DNA of 64,000 nt from Winogradskyella alexanderae. Lineage in GTDB: Bacteria > Bacteroidota > Bacteroidia > Flavobacteriales > Flavobacteriaceae. Location: positions 372,001 to 436,000 of the forward strand of contig NZ_JAIUJR010000001.1 in assembly GCF_020166335.1 (NCBI RefSeq), read 5' to 3'. Both the position numbers and the translations under genes were made by a program. Under the pieces are notes generated by a model that was not told the DNA's origin, ran no database searches, and saw nothing but the letters and a program-made list of their open reading frames with translations. The first letter of the stretch is position 1. Each line of letters begins with the position of its first letter. Below, in pieces: positions 44,352 through 53,024 of this stretch.

Positions 44352-45623
44352 ATGAACATCTTAGTACTTGGGTCGGGTGGAAGAGAACATACATTTGCCT
44401 GGAAAATTGCACAAAGTAAACATTGTAAAAACGTATTCGTTGCCCCTGGAAATTCGGGGACATCAGCACTAGGAAAGAACCTGGATTTAAATGTCAATGA
44501 TTTTGAAAACATAAAAAAGGCTGTTTTAAAACATCAGATTGACATGGTCATTGTCGGCCCAGAAGACCCTCTAGTAAATGGGATACACGATTTTTTTCTG
44601 AATGACGAAGAGCTTAAGCAAATACATGTTATTGGACCTCAAAAAGAAGCCGCACAACTAGAAGGCAGTAAAGAATTTGCCAAAGAATTTATGTACAGGC
44701 ACAATATACCAACCGCGAAGTATCAAAGTTTTACAAAAGATAACTTGGACCAAGGCATCATGTTTTTGGATACTTTAGAGCCACCCTATGTATTAAAAGC
44801 GGATGGATTAGCAGCCGGCAAAGGAGTTTTAATTTTGGAGGATTTAGATGAAGCTAAGTCCGAACTGAAAAATATGCTCTTAGATGCTAAATTTGGTCAA
44901 GCTAGCTCCAAAGTGGTGGTTGAAGAATTTTTGGATGGAATAGAACTGAGTTGTTTTGTTCTTACAGATGGAAAGAATTATAAAATACTTCCAACCGCAA
45001 AAGATTATAAAAGAATTGGCGAAGGTGATACAGGATTAAACACCGGAGGAATGGGTGCCATATCTCCTGTGCCATTTGCCACAAGAGAGTTTCTAGATAA
45101 AATTGAAAACAAAATTGTTAAACCAACAATCAAAGGCTTAAAAAAAGACAATTTACCTTATAACGGCTTCATATTTATTGGTTTAATTAAAGTTGGAGAT
45201 GAACCCAAAGTAATTGAGTACAATGTAAGAATGGGAGACCCTGAAACAGAAGTTGTATTTCCAAGGTTAAAAACAGATATAGTTGAAATTTTTACTGCAA
45301 TTTCAAAACAGACACTTTCTGACATTAAACTAGAAATTGATTCCAGAGCAGCAACAACTGTAATGCTTGTCTCTGGCGGTTATCCAGAAGCATACGAGAA
45401 AGGTAAAGAGATATATGGTTTAGACGAGATCGAAGATTCTTTGGTTTTTCATGCTGGAGCACAAAGGCAAAATGACAGGATCGTTACAACTGGGGGGAGA
45501 GTGTTAGCAGTTACATCCTACGGGAATACTTATCGAGAGGCCATAAAAAAATCTTATCAAAACATCAATAAAATATGCTTTGATAAGATGTATTATCGTA
45601 AGGATATCGGATTCGATTTATAG
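44352..45623 (+). CDS. purD: Phosphoribosylamine-glycine ligase
   Basis: Second step of de novo purine synthesis (GAR synthetase). The protein, 423 residues from the ATG at 44352, has the N-terminal GSGGREHTFAWKI, IVGPEDPLVNGI, the ATP-grasp ADGLAAGKGVLI, and TGGMGAISPVPF with EYNVRMGDPETEV. A longer TTG start at 44331 is ruled out because it falls in the promoter. Its stop overlaps the convergent DUF6341 gene by 6 bp. Confidence 0.97.
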   Translation: MNILVLGSGGREHTFAWKIAQSKHCKNVFVAPGNSGTSALGKNLDLNVNDFENIKKAVLKHQIDMVIVGPEDPLVNGIHDFFLNDEELKQIHVIGPQKEAAQLEGSKEFAKEFMYRHNIPTAKYQSFTKDNLDQGIMFLDTLEPPYVLKADGLAAGKGVLILEDLDEAKSELKNMLLDAKFGQASSKVVVEEFLDGIELSCFVLTDGKNYKILPTAKDYKRIGEGDTGLNTGGMGAISPVPFATREFLDKIENKIVKPTIKGLKKDNLPYNGFIFIGLIKVGDEPKVIEYNVRMGDPETEVVFPRLKTDIVEIFTAISKQTLSDIKLEIDSRAATTVMLVSGGYPEAYEKGKEIYGLDEIEDSLVFHAGAQRQNDRIVTTGGRVLAVTSYGNTYREAIKKSYQNINKICFDKMYYRKDIGFDL

Positions 45624-45845
45624 ATAGGAATGTGCCGTCACACTCTTATCTTCTTCGTTATTTTTGTTATATTTTGCTAGTTCCATCATCCAATACACAA
45701 AAGCAACAAAGCCAATTAGCATAAAAATCCAAGAGAACGAATTAGCTAAAGTCCAGTTTTCTAATTCTAAGCTCCTAAGAGCATCAAATGGGGCGAAAAG
45801 CGTATTTACAAATAAATCTTCTATTCCGTAAAAGAAATCTTTCAT
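45618..45845 (-). CDS. DUF6341 family small membrane protein
   Basis: 75 residues with one central transmembrane helix (about 38-57) and a short polar tail ending AHSYL. I recognise the Bacteroidota DUF6341 pattern, with FFYGIEDLFVNTLFAPFDALRSLE and NWTLANSFSWIFM. Function unknown. It converges on purD (6-bp overlap) and lies back to back with the DUF6427 gene, 40 bp apart. Its promoter overlaps the first codons of that gene. Confidence 0.75.
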   Translation of the reverse strand: MKDFFYGIEDLFVNTLFAPFDALRSLELENWTLANSFSWIFMLIGFVAFVYWMMELAKYNKNNEEDKSVTAHSYL

Positions 45846-45865
45846 AACTTTTTAAATTTACAAAG

Positions 45866-45895
45866 CAAAAATACAAAAAGAGTTAATGATTACAA
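45866..45895 (-). promoter_or_regulatory. Promoter of the DUF6341 gene, overlapping the start of DUF6427
   Basis: On the minus strand, TTG (45895-45893), a 19-bp spacer and TATTTTTG (45873-45866) match the consensus well. The -33 element and much of the spacer lie within the first codons of the plus-strand gene starting at 45886. Confidence 0.65.
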
Positions 45896-46803
45896 GTGTT
45901 TTTAATAAATCTAAACCGGTTAATTTTTTAATTGTATTGACATTTGTACTCCTAATTATAGCCATCTCAAATTACAATTCTCTTTTTAATGGTTTCGACA
46001 ACACTCTTATAGTATTGTTTAAGATTTTAGTCATAGTCTTTAAAATATTTTTATTTGACTTTATTGTCGGTAAAAATAATCTAACCAAAAGGAATAGTTT
46101 TGCAATATTGGCTTTTGGAATTCTTATATCTTTTTTTCCGACAATTTTTAACAATATTGATCTCCTTCTATCTAATTTATTTATAATTCTTGCTCTCAGA
46201 AGGATAATAAGTCTAGGTTCAAAGAAGAACATAAAGAAGAAACTTTTTGACGCATCGTTTTGGATTGCGATGGCAACTCTTTTTTATTTTTGGGCAATTT
46301 TATTCTTTGCAATTATTATTGTGGGTTTAATATACTACTCGCAAAATGACATTAAGAATGTCATAATTCCATTAATTGGAGTCATTACGGTTCTAATCTT
46401 ACTTGTAGCATATAACATATTAATACAAGACAAGTTTTTTGGGTCCTCTAATTTTGAAATAACTGCAAGTCTTGATTTTACACCTTACAATAAGAAGGCT
46501 ACCGTTTTTAAACTTACAATACTAATAACCTCTTTTCTTTGGACAATTGTATACTACTTTAAATCTATTGCCGATAAAAATAACAAACTAAAACCTTCTT
46601 ATTTTTTAATAGCCTGGACCTCTATTATAAGTATTTTAATCGCTTTAATTGCACCAGTAAAAAATGGTAGTGAATTTATTTTTCTGTTTGCACCTCTGTC
46701 AATAATATTGGCAAATTATATTGAAGTTATTTCAGAACGCTGGTTTAAAGAAATATTTGTGGGTATCTTATTACTTACACCTGTGTTGGGTTTATTTCTG
46801 TAA
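45886..46803 (+). CDS. DUF6427 family polytopic membrane protein
   Basis: 305 residues with about 8-9 hydrophobic helices and no catalytic motif I can name; it begins MITSVFNKSKPVNFL, typical of the Bacteroidota DUF6427 family. Function unknown. It is transcribed away from DUF6341 and its 3' end overlaps the convergent upp gene by 12 bp. The conserved neighbourhood purD-DUF6341-DUF6427-upp is common in Flavobacteria as I know them. Confidence 0.75.
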   Translation: MITSVFNKSKPVNFLIVLTFVLLIIAISNYNSLFNGFDNTLIVLFKILVIVFKIFLFDFIVGKNNLTKRNSFAILAFGILISFFPTIFNNIDLLLSNLFIILALRRIISLGSKKNIKKKLFDASFWIAMATLFYFWAILFFAIIIVGLIYYSQNDIKNVIIPLIGVITVLILLVAYNILIQDKFFGSSNFEITASLDFTPYNKKATVFKLTILITSFLWTIVYYFKSIADKNNKLKPSYFLIAWTSIISILIALIAPVKNGSEFIFLFAPLSIILANYIEVISERWFKEIFVGILLLTPVLGLFL

Positions 46804-47451
46804 TTTTGGTCCAAATGCAAGATCACCAGCATCACCTATTCCGGGAATAATATATCCTTTATCATTAAGCTTTTCATCTATTGTTGCAATCCATAAATGA
46901 ACATTTTCACTAACGTTTTTATTTATATAATCTACACCTTCTTGTGAACCAATAACACTAATAAGGTGAATTTCTTTAGGAATTCCATAGGGTTTTAAGA
47001 CTTCCATTGTAGATAACATTGATTGGCCAGTAGCTAACATTGGGTCTGCAATTAACAGTGTTTTACCTTCAATGCTAGGGCAAGTTAGATATTCTATAAT
47101 TATCTTAAAATTCTCAGTATTAGCATCGTGCTTTCGGTATGCCGAAATGAAGGCATTATCTGCATCATCAAAATAATTTAATAATCCATCGTGTAATGGC
47201 AACCCTGCTCTTAAAATTGAACATATCACTATTTCATTAGCCATGATTTCTGTTGATTTTTGACCTAATGGGGTTTCAATTTGTTTTTGAGAAAAGTTTA
47301 GAGTTTTGCTCATTTCAAAACCCAAAATTTCTCCAATGCGCTCAATATTTCTTCGAAATCGCATACTGTCCTTTTGGATTGTTTTGTCTCTTAATTGAGC
47401 AACAAAAGTGTTTAAGATTGATCGCGTTTCAGAGAGATTGTGTATGTGCAT
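46792..47451 (-). CDS. upp: Uracil phosphoribosyltransferase
   Basis: Pyrimidine salvage: uracil plus PRPP to UMP. The 219-residue protein has the PRPP-binding segment LLIADPMLATGQSML, the ICSILRAGLPLHDGL strand, and the C-terminal uracil-binding YIIPGIGDAGDLAFG. Length is normal. It is divergent from the DUF4254 gene and converges on DUF6427 (12-bp overlap). I did not see a clear -7 element for it in the 71-bp gap. Confidence 0.95.
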   Translation of the reverse strand: MHIHNLSETRSILNTFVAQLRDKTIQKDSMRFRRNIERIGEILGFEMSKTLNFSQKQIETPLGQKSTEIMANEIVICSILRAGLPLHDGLLNYFDDADNAFISAYRKHDANTENFKIIIEYLTCPSIEGKTLLIADPMLATGQSMLSTMEVLKPYGIPKEIHLISVIGSQEGVDYINKNVSENVHLWIATIDEKLNDKGYIIPGIGDAGDLAFGPKLQK

Positions 47452-47492
47452 ATTAAAGATGTTTCAGTAAAGGCTAAGTTAATAATTCAGAG

Positions 47493-47500
47493 TATATTTG
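47493..47500 (+). promoter_or_regulatory. Putative -7 element before the DUF4254 gene
   Basis: TATATTTG fits TAnnTTTG, 22 bp before the start at 47523. The expected TTG is absent (a TTA is near the right place), so the -33 element is weak. Confidence 0.5.
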
Positions 47501-47522
47501 CATATCCTAAATTTTTATAACA

Positions 47523-48131
47523 ATGTTCTCAGATAAAGCTAATGCAATTTTTCAGGATGCGATTAAAACCTATAAAGTTTTAAATACCGTAGATCAGCCC
47601 TTTAAAAACAAATATGATAAAAACCAGGATTTAATTGCACATTTATTATACAGAAAATGCTGGATAGATACCGTTCAGTGGGCGTATGAGGATATTATAA
47701 GAGATCCAAATATAGATCCAGTAGATGCCTTGGAGTTAAAGAGAAAAATTGATGCCTCAAACCAAGACCGAACGGATACAGTAGAATATATAGATAGCTA
47801 TTTCCTAGAAAAGTTTGATGATGTTGAAGTTAAGCCTTATGCAAAAATAAATTCCGAGAGCCCAGCATGGGCAATCGATAGACTTTCAATATTGGCCTTG
47901 AAAATCTATCACATGCATCTTGAAACAATTAGAGAAGATGCTACTGAGGCGCACAAGCAGGCATGCGAGAAAAAGTTAAATGTACTTTTAGAACAACGTG
48001 TTGATTTAAGTAAAGCAATAGATGATTTGCTTGAAGATATCGCCAACGGGGACAAGTATATGAAAGTCTACAAGCAGATGAAAATGTACAATGATGATGA
48101 GCTAAATCCTGTTCTAAGAGGTCAGAAATAA
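47523..48131 (+). CDS. DUF4254 domain-containing protein
   Basis: A 202-residue soluble, mostly helical protein of the DUF4254 family. Conserved-looking segments are LLYRKCWIDTVQWAYEDIIR, IDASNQDRTDTVEYID and SPAWAIDRLSILALKIYH. Function unknown. It is followed after 34 bp by a GT9 heptosyltransferase-like gene, a pairing often seen in Bacteroidota, which suggests a link to lipopolysaccharide core or other glycan assembly. Confidence 0.82.
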   Translation: MFSDKANAIFQDAIKTYKVLNTVDQPFKNKYDKNQDLIAHLLYRKCWIDTVQWAYEDIIRDPNIDPVDALELKRKIDASNQDRTDTVEYIDSYFLEKFDDVEVKPYAKINSESPAWAIDRLSILALKIYHMHLETIREDATEAHKQACEKKLNVLLEQRVDLSKAIDDLLEDIANGDKYMKVYKQMKMYNDDELNPVLRGQK

Positions 48132-48165
48132 GCAACCAACCAACTTATTTTCAGATTATTTACAA

Positions 48166-49191
48166 ATGCCAAAACCCAAACACATACTGGTAATTAGGTT
48201 TTCGGCAATGGGAGATGTTGCTATGGTAGTCCCGGTTTTAAGGGCTTTATCCAACCAATATCCTAATTTAAAAATAACTGTTTTAACTAGGGCATTTTTT
48301 AAGCCCTTATTCCAAGGCATCCGCAATGTGGAAGTTTACCCAGCTGATCTTAAAGGTAAGCACAAGGGCTTGGTAGGGCTTTATAAACTTTCAGAAGAGC
48401 TTAAGAAACTAAAGTTTGATGCCGTTGCTGATTTGCATAATGTATTAAGAAGTAAAGTCTTAAAGATCTTGTTTTATGGCAAAAATATTGTGCAACTAGA
48501 CAAGGGCAGATCTGAGAAGAGAGCCTTGGTTTCTGGAGCGTCTTTCCGTCAACTAAAGACAACTCATGAGCGTTACGCAGATGTATTCAGAACTTTAGGG
48601 TTTCTGTTAGATTTATCAAAAACGGAAATCCCACCAAAGTTGCCCTTAAAAAACGAATTAAAAGGCTTATTGCCTAAGGACAATCTACCTTTAGTGGGAA
48701 TTGCACCATTTGCGGCGCACAAGAGCAAAATGTATCCACTTAATAAAATGGAGAAAGTTATTGCAGAGCTGTCAAAGTTTTATCAAGTTTATTTGTTTGG
48801 AGGTGGCGAGAACGAGATCAAGATATTAAGAGATATTGCCGCTAGGTATGATGGCGTTGTTTCGGTTGCAGGACACTTGTCTTTTGAAAATGAATTAAAA
48901 CTTATTTCAAACCTAGACTTAATGTTGTCCATGGATTCTGGCAATGCACATATAGCATCCATTTTTGGTGTAAAGGTTATTTCTATTTGGGGTGTAACAC
49001 ATCCTTATGCTGGTTTTGCACCATTTGGCCAACCAATAGAATTTGCTATGTTGGCAGATAGATCAGAATACCCCTTAATACCTACATCAATTTATGGGAA
49101 TAAATATCCGGAAGGCTATGAGGATTGTGCCGGAAGCATTCCCATTAACAACATAGTATCAAAAGTTAAAGAGCAACTTTCGAGTAAATAA
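48166..49191 (+). CDS. Glycosyltransferase family 9 (heptosyltransferase-like)
   Basis: 341 residues of the ADP-heptose:LPS heptosyltransferase family. It starts KHILVIRFSAMGDVAMVVPVL and has VADLHNVLRSK, GIAPFAAHKSKMYPL with the donor-side loop, FGGGENEIKIL and SMDSGNAHIASIFGVKVISIWG. The family adds heptose or a related sugar to the LPS inner core at the inner membrane. It appears cotranscribed with the DUF4254 gene. The donor sugar in Bacteroidota members is not settled. Confidence 0.87.
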   Translation: MPKPKHILVIRFSAMGDVAMVVPVLRALSNQYPNLKITVLTRAFFKPLFQGIRNVEVYPADLKGKHKGLVGLYKLSEELKKLKFDAVADLHNVLRSKVLKILFYGKNIVQLDKGRSEKRALVSGASFRQLKTTHERYADVFRTLGFLLDLSKTEIPPKLPLKNELKGLLPKDNLPLVGIAPFAAHKSKMYPLNKMEKVIAELSKFYQVYLFGGGENEIKILRDIAARYDGVVSVAGHLSFENELKLISNLDLMLSMDSGNAHIASIFGVKVISIWGVTHPYAGFAPFGQPIEFAMLADRSEYPLIPTSIYGNKYPEGYEDCAGSIPINNIVSKVKEQLSSK

Positions 49192-49199
49192 TTTTTAAA

Positions 49200-50258
49200 T
49201 TAGACATCGTCGTAATCTACAACAACCATATCTGAGGTTGGATGAGCTTGACACGTCAAAATTAAACCTTCAGCAACTTCGCTGTCGGTTAAAATATTAT
49301 TTTGACGCATTTCTGCCTTACCTTCTGTAAGCCTTGCAATGCAACTACTGCAAATACCACCTTGGCAAGAATAAGGTGCGTCTATATCTTGTTTTAATGA
49401 TGCTTCTAAAATCGTTTGTTTTTTTGACATTTCAAACTCAAATTCTTCATCATCTACAATGACTTTAATATTAGAATTCCCTTCTGCTATGGAGTTAGTT
49501 GCTTGCACACTTTCTTCAGTTGGAGAAGTAAAGAGCTCGTATAAGATATTGTTTTTCTTTATTTGATTTTCTAATAGTGCGTCTGTAACTGTATGGATCA
49601 TTTGCTCAGGACCACACAAATAAAACTTTTCAATACTTACGTCTTTGTATTTATTTTTTAAAATGAGATTAACAATACCTTTATCTATACGGCCAAAAAG
49701 TGCATTTTCCTCTTGTGTTTGGCTGTAAATAAAATGAACATGAAATCTATTGCCATAAACGTTTTTTAGTTGTATTAAATCTTCACTGAACATTGCCTCT
49801 TTAGCAGTTTTATTTCCGTAAACCAAAATAAAATTACTAAACGGTTCGTCTTCCAATAATGTTTTTGCGATACTTAAGATGGGCGTTATGCCACTACCCG
49901 CCGCAAAAGCCGCAATAATTCTTGTTTTAGCTTGGTTTGCCTTAAATATAAAACGACCGTTAGGTTCAGCTACTTCTATTAAATCATCTACTTTGAGTCT
50001 TTCATTTGCGTATGCTGAGAAGGTTCCATTTTCAACTGCTTTAACAGCTACAGTAAGGTTGCCACTATTTTTTGATGAACAGATAGAATAGTCTCTGCGG
50101 ATTTCTTCTCCATTTATTTTGACCTTAAGTGTAATATACTGACCCGCATCAAAGCTAAATTTTTCAATCAACATTTCTGGAATATCGAATGTTATAGCAA
50201 CAGACTTGTTTGTGACTCTATCAATGGATTTAATTTTCAGGGAATGAAATTGTGACAT
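49200..50258 (-). CDS. PaaE-like flavo-iron-sulfur oxidoreductase
   Basis: 352 residues combining an FNR-type FAD/NAD(P)H reductase with a C-terminal plant-type 2Fe-2S ferredoxin. The FAD motif RRDYSICSS is near residue 53, the nucleotide motif AAGSGITPILSI near 115, LCGPEQMI in the NAD half, and the cluster Cys in YSCQGGICSSC with a fourth in LTCQAHP. I chose the ATG at 50258 (MSQFHSL); an upstream ATG at 50312 would put the promoter inside the gene. PaaE and related reductases feed electrons to oxygenases. No oxygenase gene is adjacent, so the partner is unknown; AlkB at the other end of the window or desaturases are possibilities. Confidence 0.88.
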   Translation of the reverse strand: MSQFHSLKIKSIDRVTNKSVAITFDIPEMLIEKFSFDAGQYITLKVKINGEEIRRDYSICSSKNSGNLTVAVKAVENGTFSAYANERLKVDDLIEVAEPNGRFIFKANQAKTRIIAAFAAGSGITPILSIAKTLLEDEPFSNFILVYGNKTAKEAMFSEDLIQLKNVYGNRFHVHFIYSQTQEENALFGRIDKGIVNLILKNKYKDVSIEKFYLCGPEQMIHTVTDALLENQIKKNNILYELFTSPTEESVQATNSIAEGNSNIKVIVDDEEFEFEMSKKQTILEASLKQDIDAPYSCQGGICSSCIARLTEGKAEMRQNNILTDSEVAEGLILTCQAHPTSDMVVVDYDDV

Positions 50259-50272
50259 GGCAATATTTTTTA

Positions 50273-50307
50273 CAAAAATAACGAATATGTGAACGAAGAA
50301 AGGCCAA
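50273..50307 (-). promoter_or_regulatory. Promoter of the PaaE-like reductase gene
   Basis: On the minus strand, TATTTTTG (50280-50273) lies 14 bp before the ATG at 50258, with TTG (50307-50305) 24 bp further upstream, slightly longer than the usual spacing. It supports the shorter start. Confidence 0.55.
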
Positions 50308-50351
50308 TTCAAGTATGGGAACCTTTAAATTTTTCTTAAAATACACCTAAG

Positions 50352-50383
50352 TTGCTTATGCATAGGAAAATTATGTATATTTG
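50352..50383 (+). promoter_or_regulatory. Bacteroidota-type promoter of the padR module
   Basis: TTG at 50352-50354, a 21-bp spacer and TATATTTG at 50376-50383. The leader to the start codon is only about 10-15 nt. PadR regulators usually control their own promoter, so their operator is probably here. Confidence 0.7.
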
Positions 50384-50401
50384 AGCCTTTAATTAAACGT
50401 G

Positions 50402-50734
50402 ATGAGTAATTCCAAATTATATAAAGGAAGTTTAAACACTATTATTTTAAAGTTGCTTAACGAACACGATAGAATGTATGGATATGAAATTACCCAAAAA
50501 GTTAAAGCCATAACTAAAGGCGAACTAAATATCACAGAAGGGGCTTTATATCCAGCTTTGCACAAACTAGAGGCTGAAGGATTATTAGATGCAGAAGTAG
50601 TAAAAGCGGATAACCGCTTGCGCAAATATTACAAGCTAACCGACACAGGCTCGAAAGAAACAGTTAATAAGTTACAGGAGTTAGCAGATTATATTAAAAC
50701 GATGCAGACTTTAATAAATCCTAACCTGGTATAA
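50402..50734 (+). CDS. PadR family transcriptional regulator
   Basis: A 110-residue winged-helix repressor: KGSLNTIILKLLNEHDRMYGYEITQKV, then the wing TEGALYPALHKLEAEGLL and KYYKLTDTGSKE. It lacks the long C-terminal dimerisation domain of PadR subfamily 2, so it belongs to the short subfamily 1. Start is the ATG at 50402 or a GTG one codon upstream. It is followed after 32 bp by a membrane protein and then an ABC exporter, a layout typical of PadR-controlled membrane-stress or drug modules. Confidence 0.9.
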   Translation: MSNSKLYKGSLNTIILKLLNEHDRMYGYEITQKVKAITKGELNITEGALYPALHKLEAEGLLDAEVVKADNRLRKYYKLTDTGSKETVNKLQELADYIKTMQTLINPNLV

Positions 50735-50766
50735 AACCTCATCTGTATTTAAAGAATTTTTATAAA

Positions 50767-51399
50767 ATGAAACTCACAAAAGAAGAAGTACAATTTATTG
50801 ACAAATACCTAAAGGAAGGCGGTATTAAGTACTGGGATATTAGATTAGAAATGGTAGATCATCTTGTTTCAGATATTGAGTCTTATGAAGGATCTGCTGA
50901 TTTTAAAACTCTTTTTTTACAAAGTCTTAAAAATGCCAATTGGGCCAAAAACCTGAATGAGGTAAATACAAATAGCTGGAAAAGTACAAATAAAATATAC
51001 AGATCAAAGCACACCAAAGAACTATTGTCCATTTTAAAAAATCCAATTTACATTATCGGGATTTTGGGGTTTTATTCTGGTTTCACTTGGGTTACCAACC
51101 TTTTCCCATTAATATTAAGGCCCTTATCATTTGCTGTTTTATTGGCCCCTATGATAGTAATGGTCTACGAACTTATTAGATCATGGAGAATGAAATTGGG
51201 GCACTCCATTAATATGAACTATGGTTTTTTTTATTTTTCATTTGGAATAATAATGATGAATTTGCCCATTCAATTTTTACCAAAGGAGTACCTAAATATT
51301 TGGTTGCCAATTGTAATGACTGTTTACTTAATATTAGCGATTGCAGGTTACAGAGTATATAAGTTTGCTTTTAAAGAAGTGCTAAAAATGAAAAATTAG
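50767..51399 (+). CDS. PadR-linked polytopic membrane protein
   Basis: 210 residues. The N-terminal soluble part (about 1-85) begins LTKEEVQFIDKYLKEGGIKYWDIRLEMVDHL, resembling the small helical domain often found next to PadR regulators. Four hydrophobic helices follow (about 92-200). The gene lies between padR and the DUF5687 permease and may sense or transmit the signal for the module. I cannot assign a function. Confidence 0.6.
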   Translation: MKLTKEEVQFIDKYLKEGGIKYWDIRLEMVDHLVSDIESYEGSADFKTLFLQSLKNANWAKNLNEVNTNSWKSTNKIYRSKHTKELLSILKNPIYIIGILGFYSGFTWVTNLFPLILRPLSFAVLLAPMIVMVYELIRSWRMKLGHSINMNYGFFYFSFGIIMMNLPIQFLPKEYLNIWLPIVMTVYLILAIAGYRVYKFAFKEVLKMKN

Positions 51400-51531
51400 T
51401 GTAACAATGAGTTTGATGACACATATTAGATGAGATTAAACGGAAGCAAATTTTAAAACTATAATTTAAGGAAATTATGTAACAAATTATCTCTAATACC
51501 TACTAACACAGAAAACTAAGCTAACCTCAAC

Positions 51532-53010
51532 ATGATCAAGCATTTTATTAACTTAGAATGGAAGCAGTATTTTCGCTCTTCCTACTGGCAAAAGAATTTG
51601 GCGCTCAATATCTTAATGGTATTTTTAGCACTCTATTTTATTGTTGTCTTTCTTATTTTAGGTTTTGCACTTTTGCCTATTCTCAAAAAAGTATATCCAG
51701 ATCAAGATCCATTTATAGTTGCAAATGGATTTGTTTTTTTCTGGATTATGGTTGATCTGCTTATGCGCTTTTTTCTACAGAAACTGCCTGTAATGAGCGT
51801 TAAACCGCTACTTACACTACCAATAAAGCGGTCTACTGTTGTTCATTATGTTTTGGGTAAGTCAGCATTATCGTTTTTTAATTTTTTGCCTCTGTTTGCC
51901 ATAGTGCCATTCGGTATTATGCTAATTGTTAATGATTATGCAACGCCTAGTGTACTTATATGGATGTTAGCCATGGTAATAGTAGTCCTCATAATTAACT
52001 TTCTAAATTTTATTATCGAGGCATTCTCATCAGAGACAGAATTGTCGTTTTTACCTATAATATCGTTAGTTGCAGTATTATATGGTCTAGATGCTTTTGG
52101 GTTTGTGTCCTTATCTACTTTGCTTGGAGATGCATTTCTTGGTATAGCAAGTAACCCTATTCTTATAGTGGCACCTCTGGCTATATTAGCCATTTGCTAT
52201 AGTTTTAATTTTAAGATTCTAAAGGACAAGTTGTTCTTGGATAGTTCTTTAAAATCTAAAGTAACTGAGGTAAAGGTGGCAGACTTGTCGTGGACTAAAC
52301 GTTTTGGTGACATAGCGCCATTCATGCAACTCGATTTAAAATTGATATGGAGGAATAAAAGAACAAAATCATCGGTTTTTATAATGGTAATTGGATTGCT
52401 GTATGGCTTATTCTTTTATCCGCAACCCATCTACAGGGATATGGTGTGGTTATTCCCATTTATTGGAATTTTTGTTACGGGAATTTTCCTAATAAACTTT
52501 GGTCAGTTTATACCTGCTTGGGATAGTAGCTATTATAAAATGCTAATGAGTCAAAATATAAAATACGAGCAATACTTAAGATCCAAGTTTATTCTTATGG
52601 TGCTCAGCGTTGGGATTATGTTTGTACTGAGTATTCCGTATGTTTATTTTGGTTGGAAGATATTAGTAGCACACTTTGCGGCTGCAATTTATAACATTGG
52701 TGTTAATTCGCACGTAATGCTGTTTGGCGGTTCGTTTAACCGAAAGAAAATAGATCTCAATCAAAGGGCAGCTTTTAACTATCAAGGTACTGGTGCTGTG
52801 CAATGGATTATAGGATTACCATTAATGGTATTGCCTATGGTAATTTTTGCAATATTGAATTGGCTTTTTGGATTCGAAACAGGTATTGCGGTGCTCATAA
52901 TTATGGGTGTAGCAGGCATTGTGTTTCATAAAAAACTAATGAAAATAATTACCCAACGCTATTTAAATTCAAAATATAAAATGATCGACGCCTTTAGTCA
53001 AGATAATTAA
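51532..53010 (+). CDS. DUF5687 family ABC transporter permease
   Basis: 492 residues with about 12 hydrophobic helices. It begins MIKHFINLEWKQYFRSSYWQKN, typical of DUF5687 proteins, which are ABC-2-like permeases of Bacteroidota. It is 14 bp before an ATPase gene with intact Walker motifs, forming an exporter pair. The substrate is unknown. The 132-bp gap before it (51400-51531) shows no clear promoter or hairpin. Confidence 0.82.
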   Translation: MIKHFINLEWKQYFRSSYWQKNLALNILMVFLALYFIVVFLILGFALLPILKKVYPDQDPFIVANGFVFFWIMVDLLMRFFLQKLPVMSVKPLLTLPIKRSTVVHYVLGKSALSFFNFLPLFAIVPFGIMLIVNDYATPSVLIWMLAMVIVVLIINFLNFIIEAFSSETELSFLPIISLVAVLYGLDAFGFVSLSTLLGDAFLGIASNPILIVAPLAILAICYSFNFKILKDKLFLDSSLKSKVTEVKVADLSWTKRFGDIAPFMQLDLKLIWRNKRTKSSVFIMVIGLLYGLFFYPQPIYRDMVWLFPFIGIFVTGIFLINFGQFIPAWDSSYYKMLMSQNIKYEQYLRSKFILMVLSVGIMFVLSIPYVYFGWKILVAHFAAAIYNIGVNSHVMLFGGSFNRKKIDLNQRAAFNYQGTGAVQWIIGLPLMVLPMVIFAILNWLFGFETGIAVLIIMGVAGIVFHKKLMKIITQRYLNSKYKMIDAFSQDN

Positions 53011-53024
53011 TACATAGATTAGCC

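Noticed and set aside
50259-50312. Longer N-terminus of the PaaE-like reductase
   Set aside because: The extension contains the likely promoter and an isolated hydrophobic stretch; the cytoplasmic enzyme is complete from 50258.
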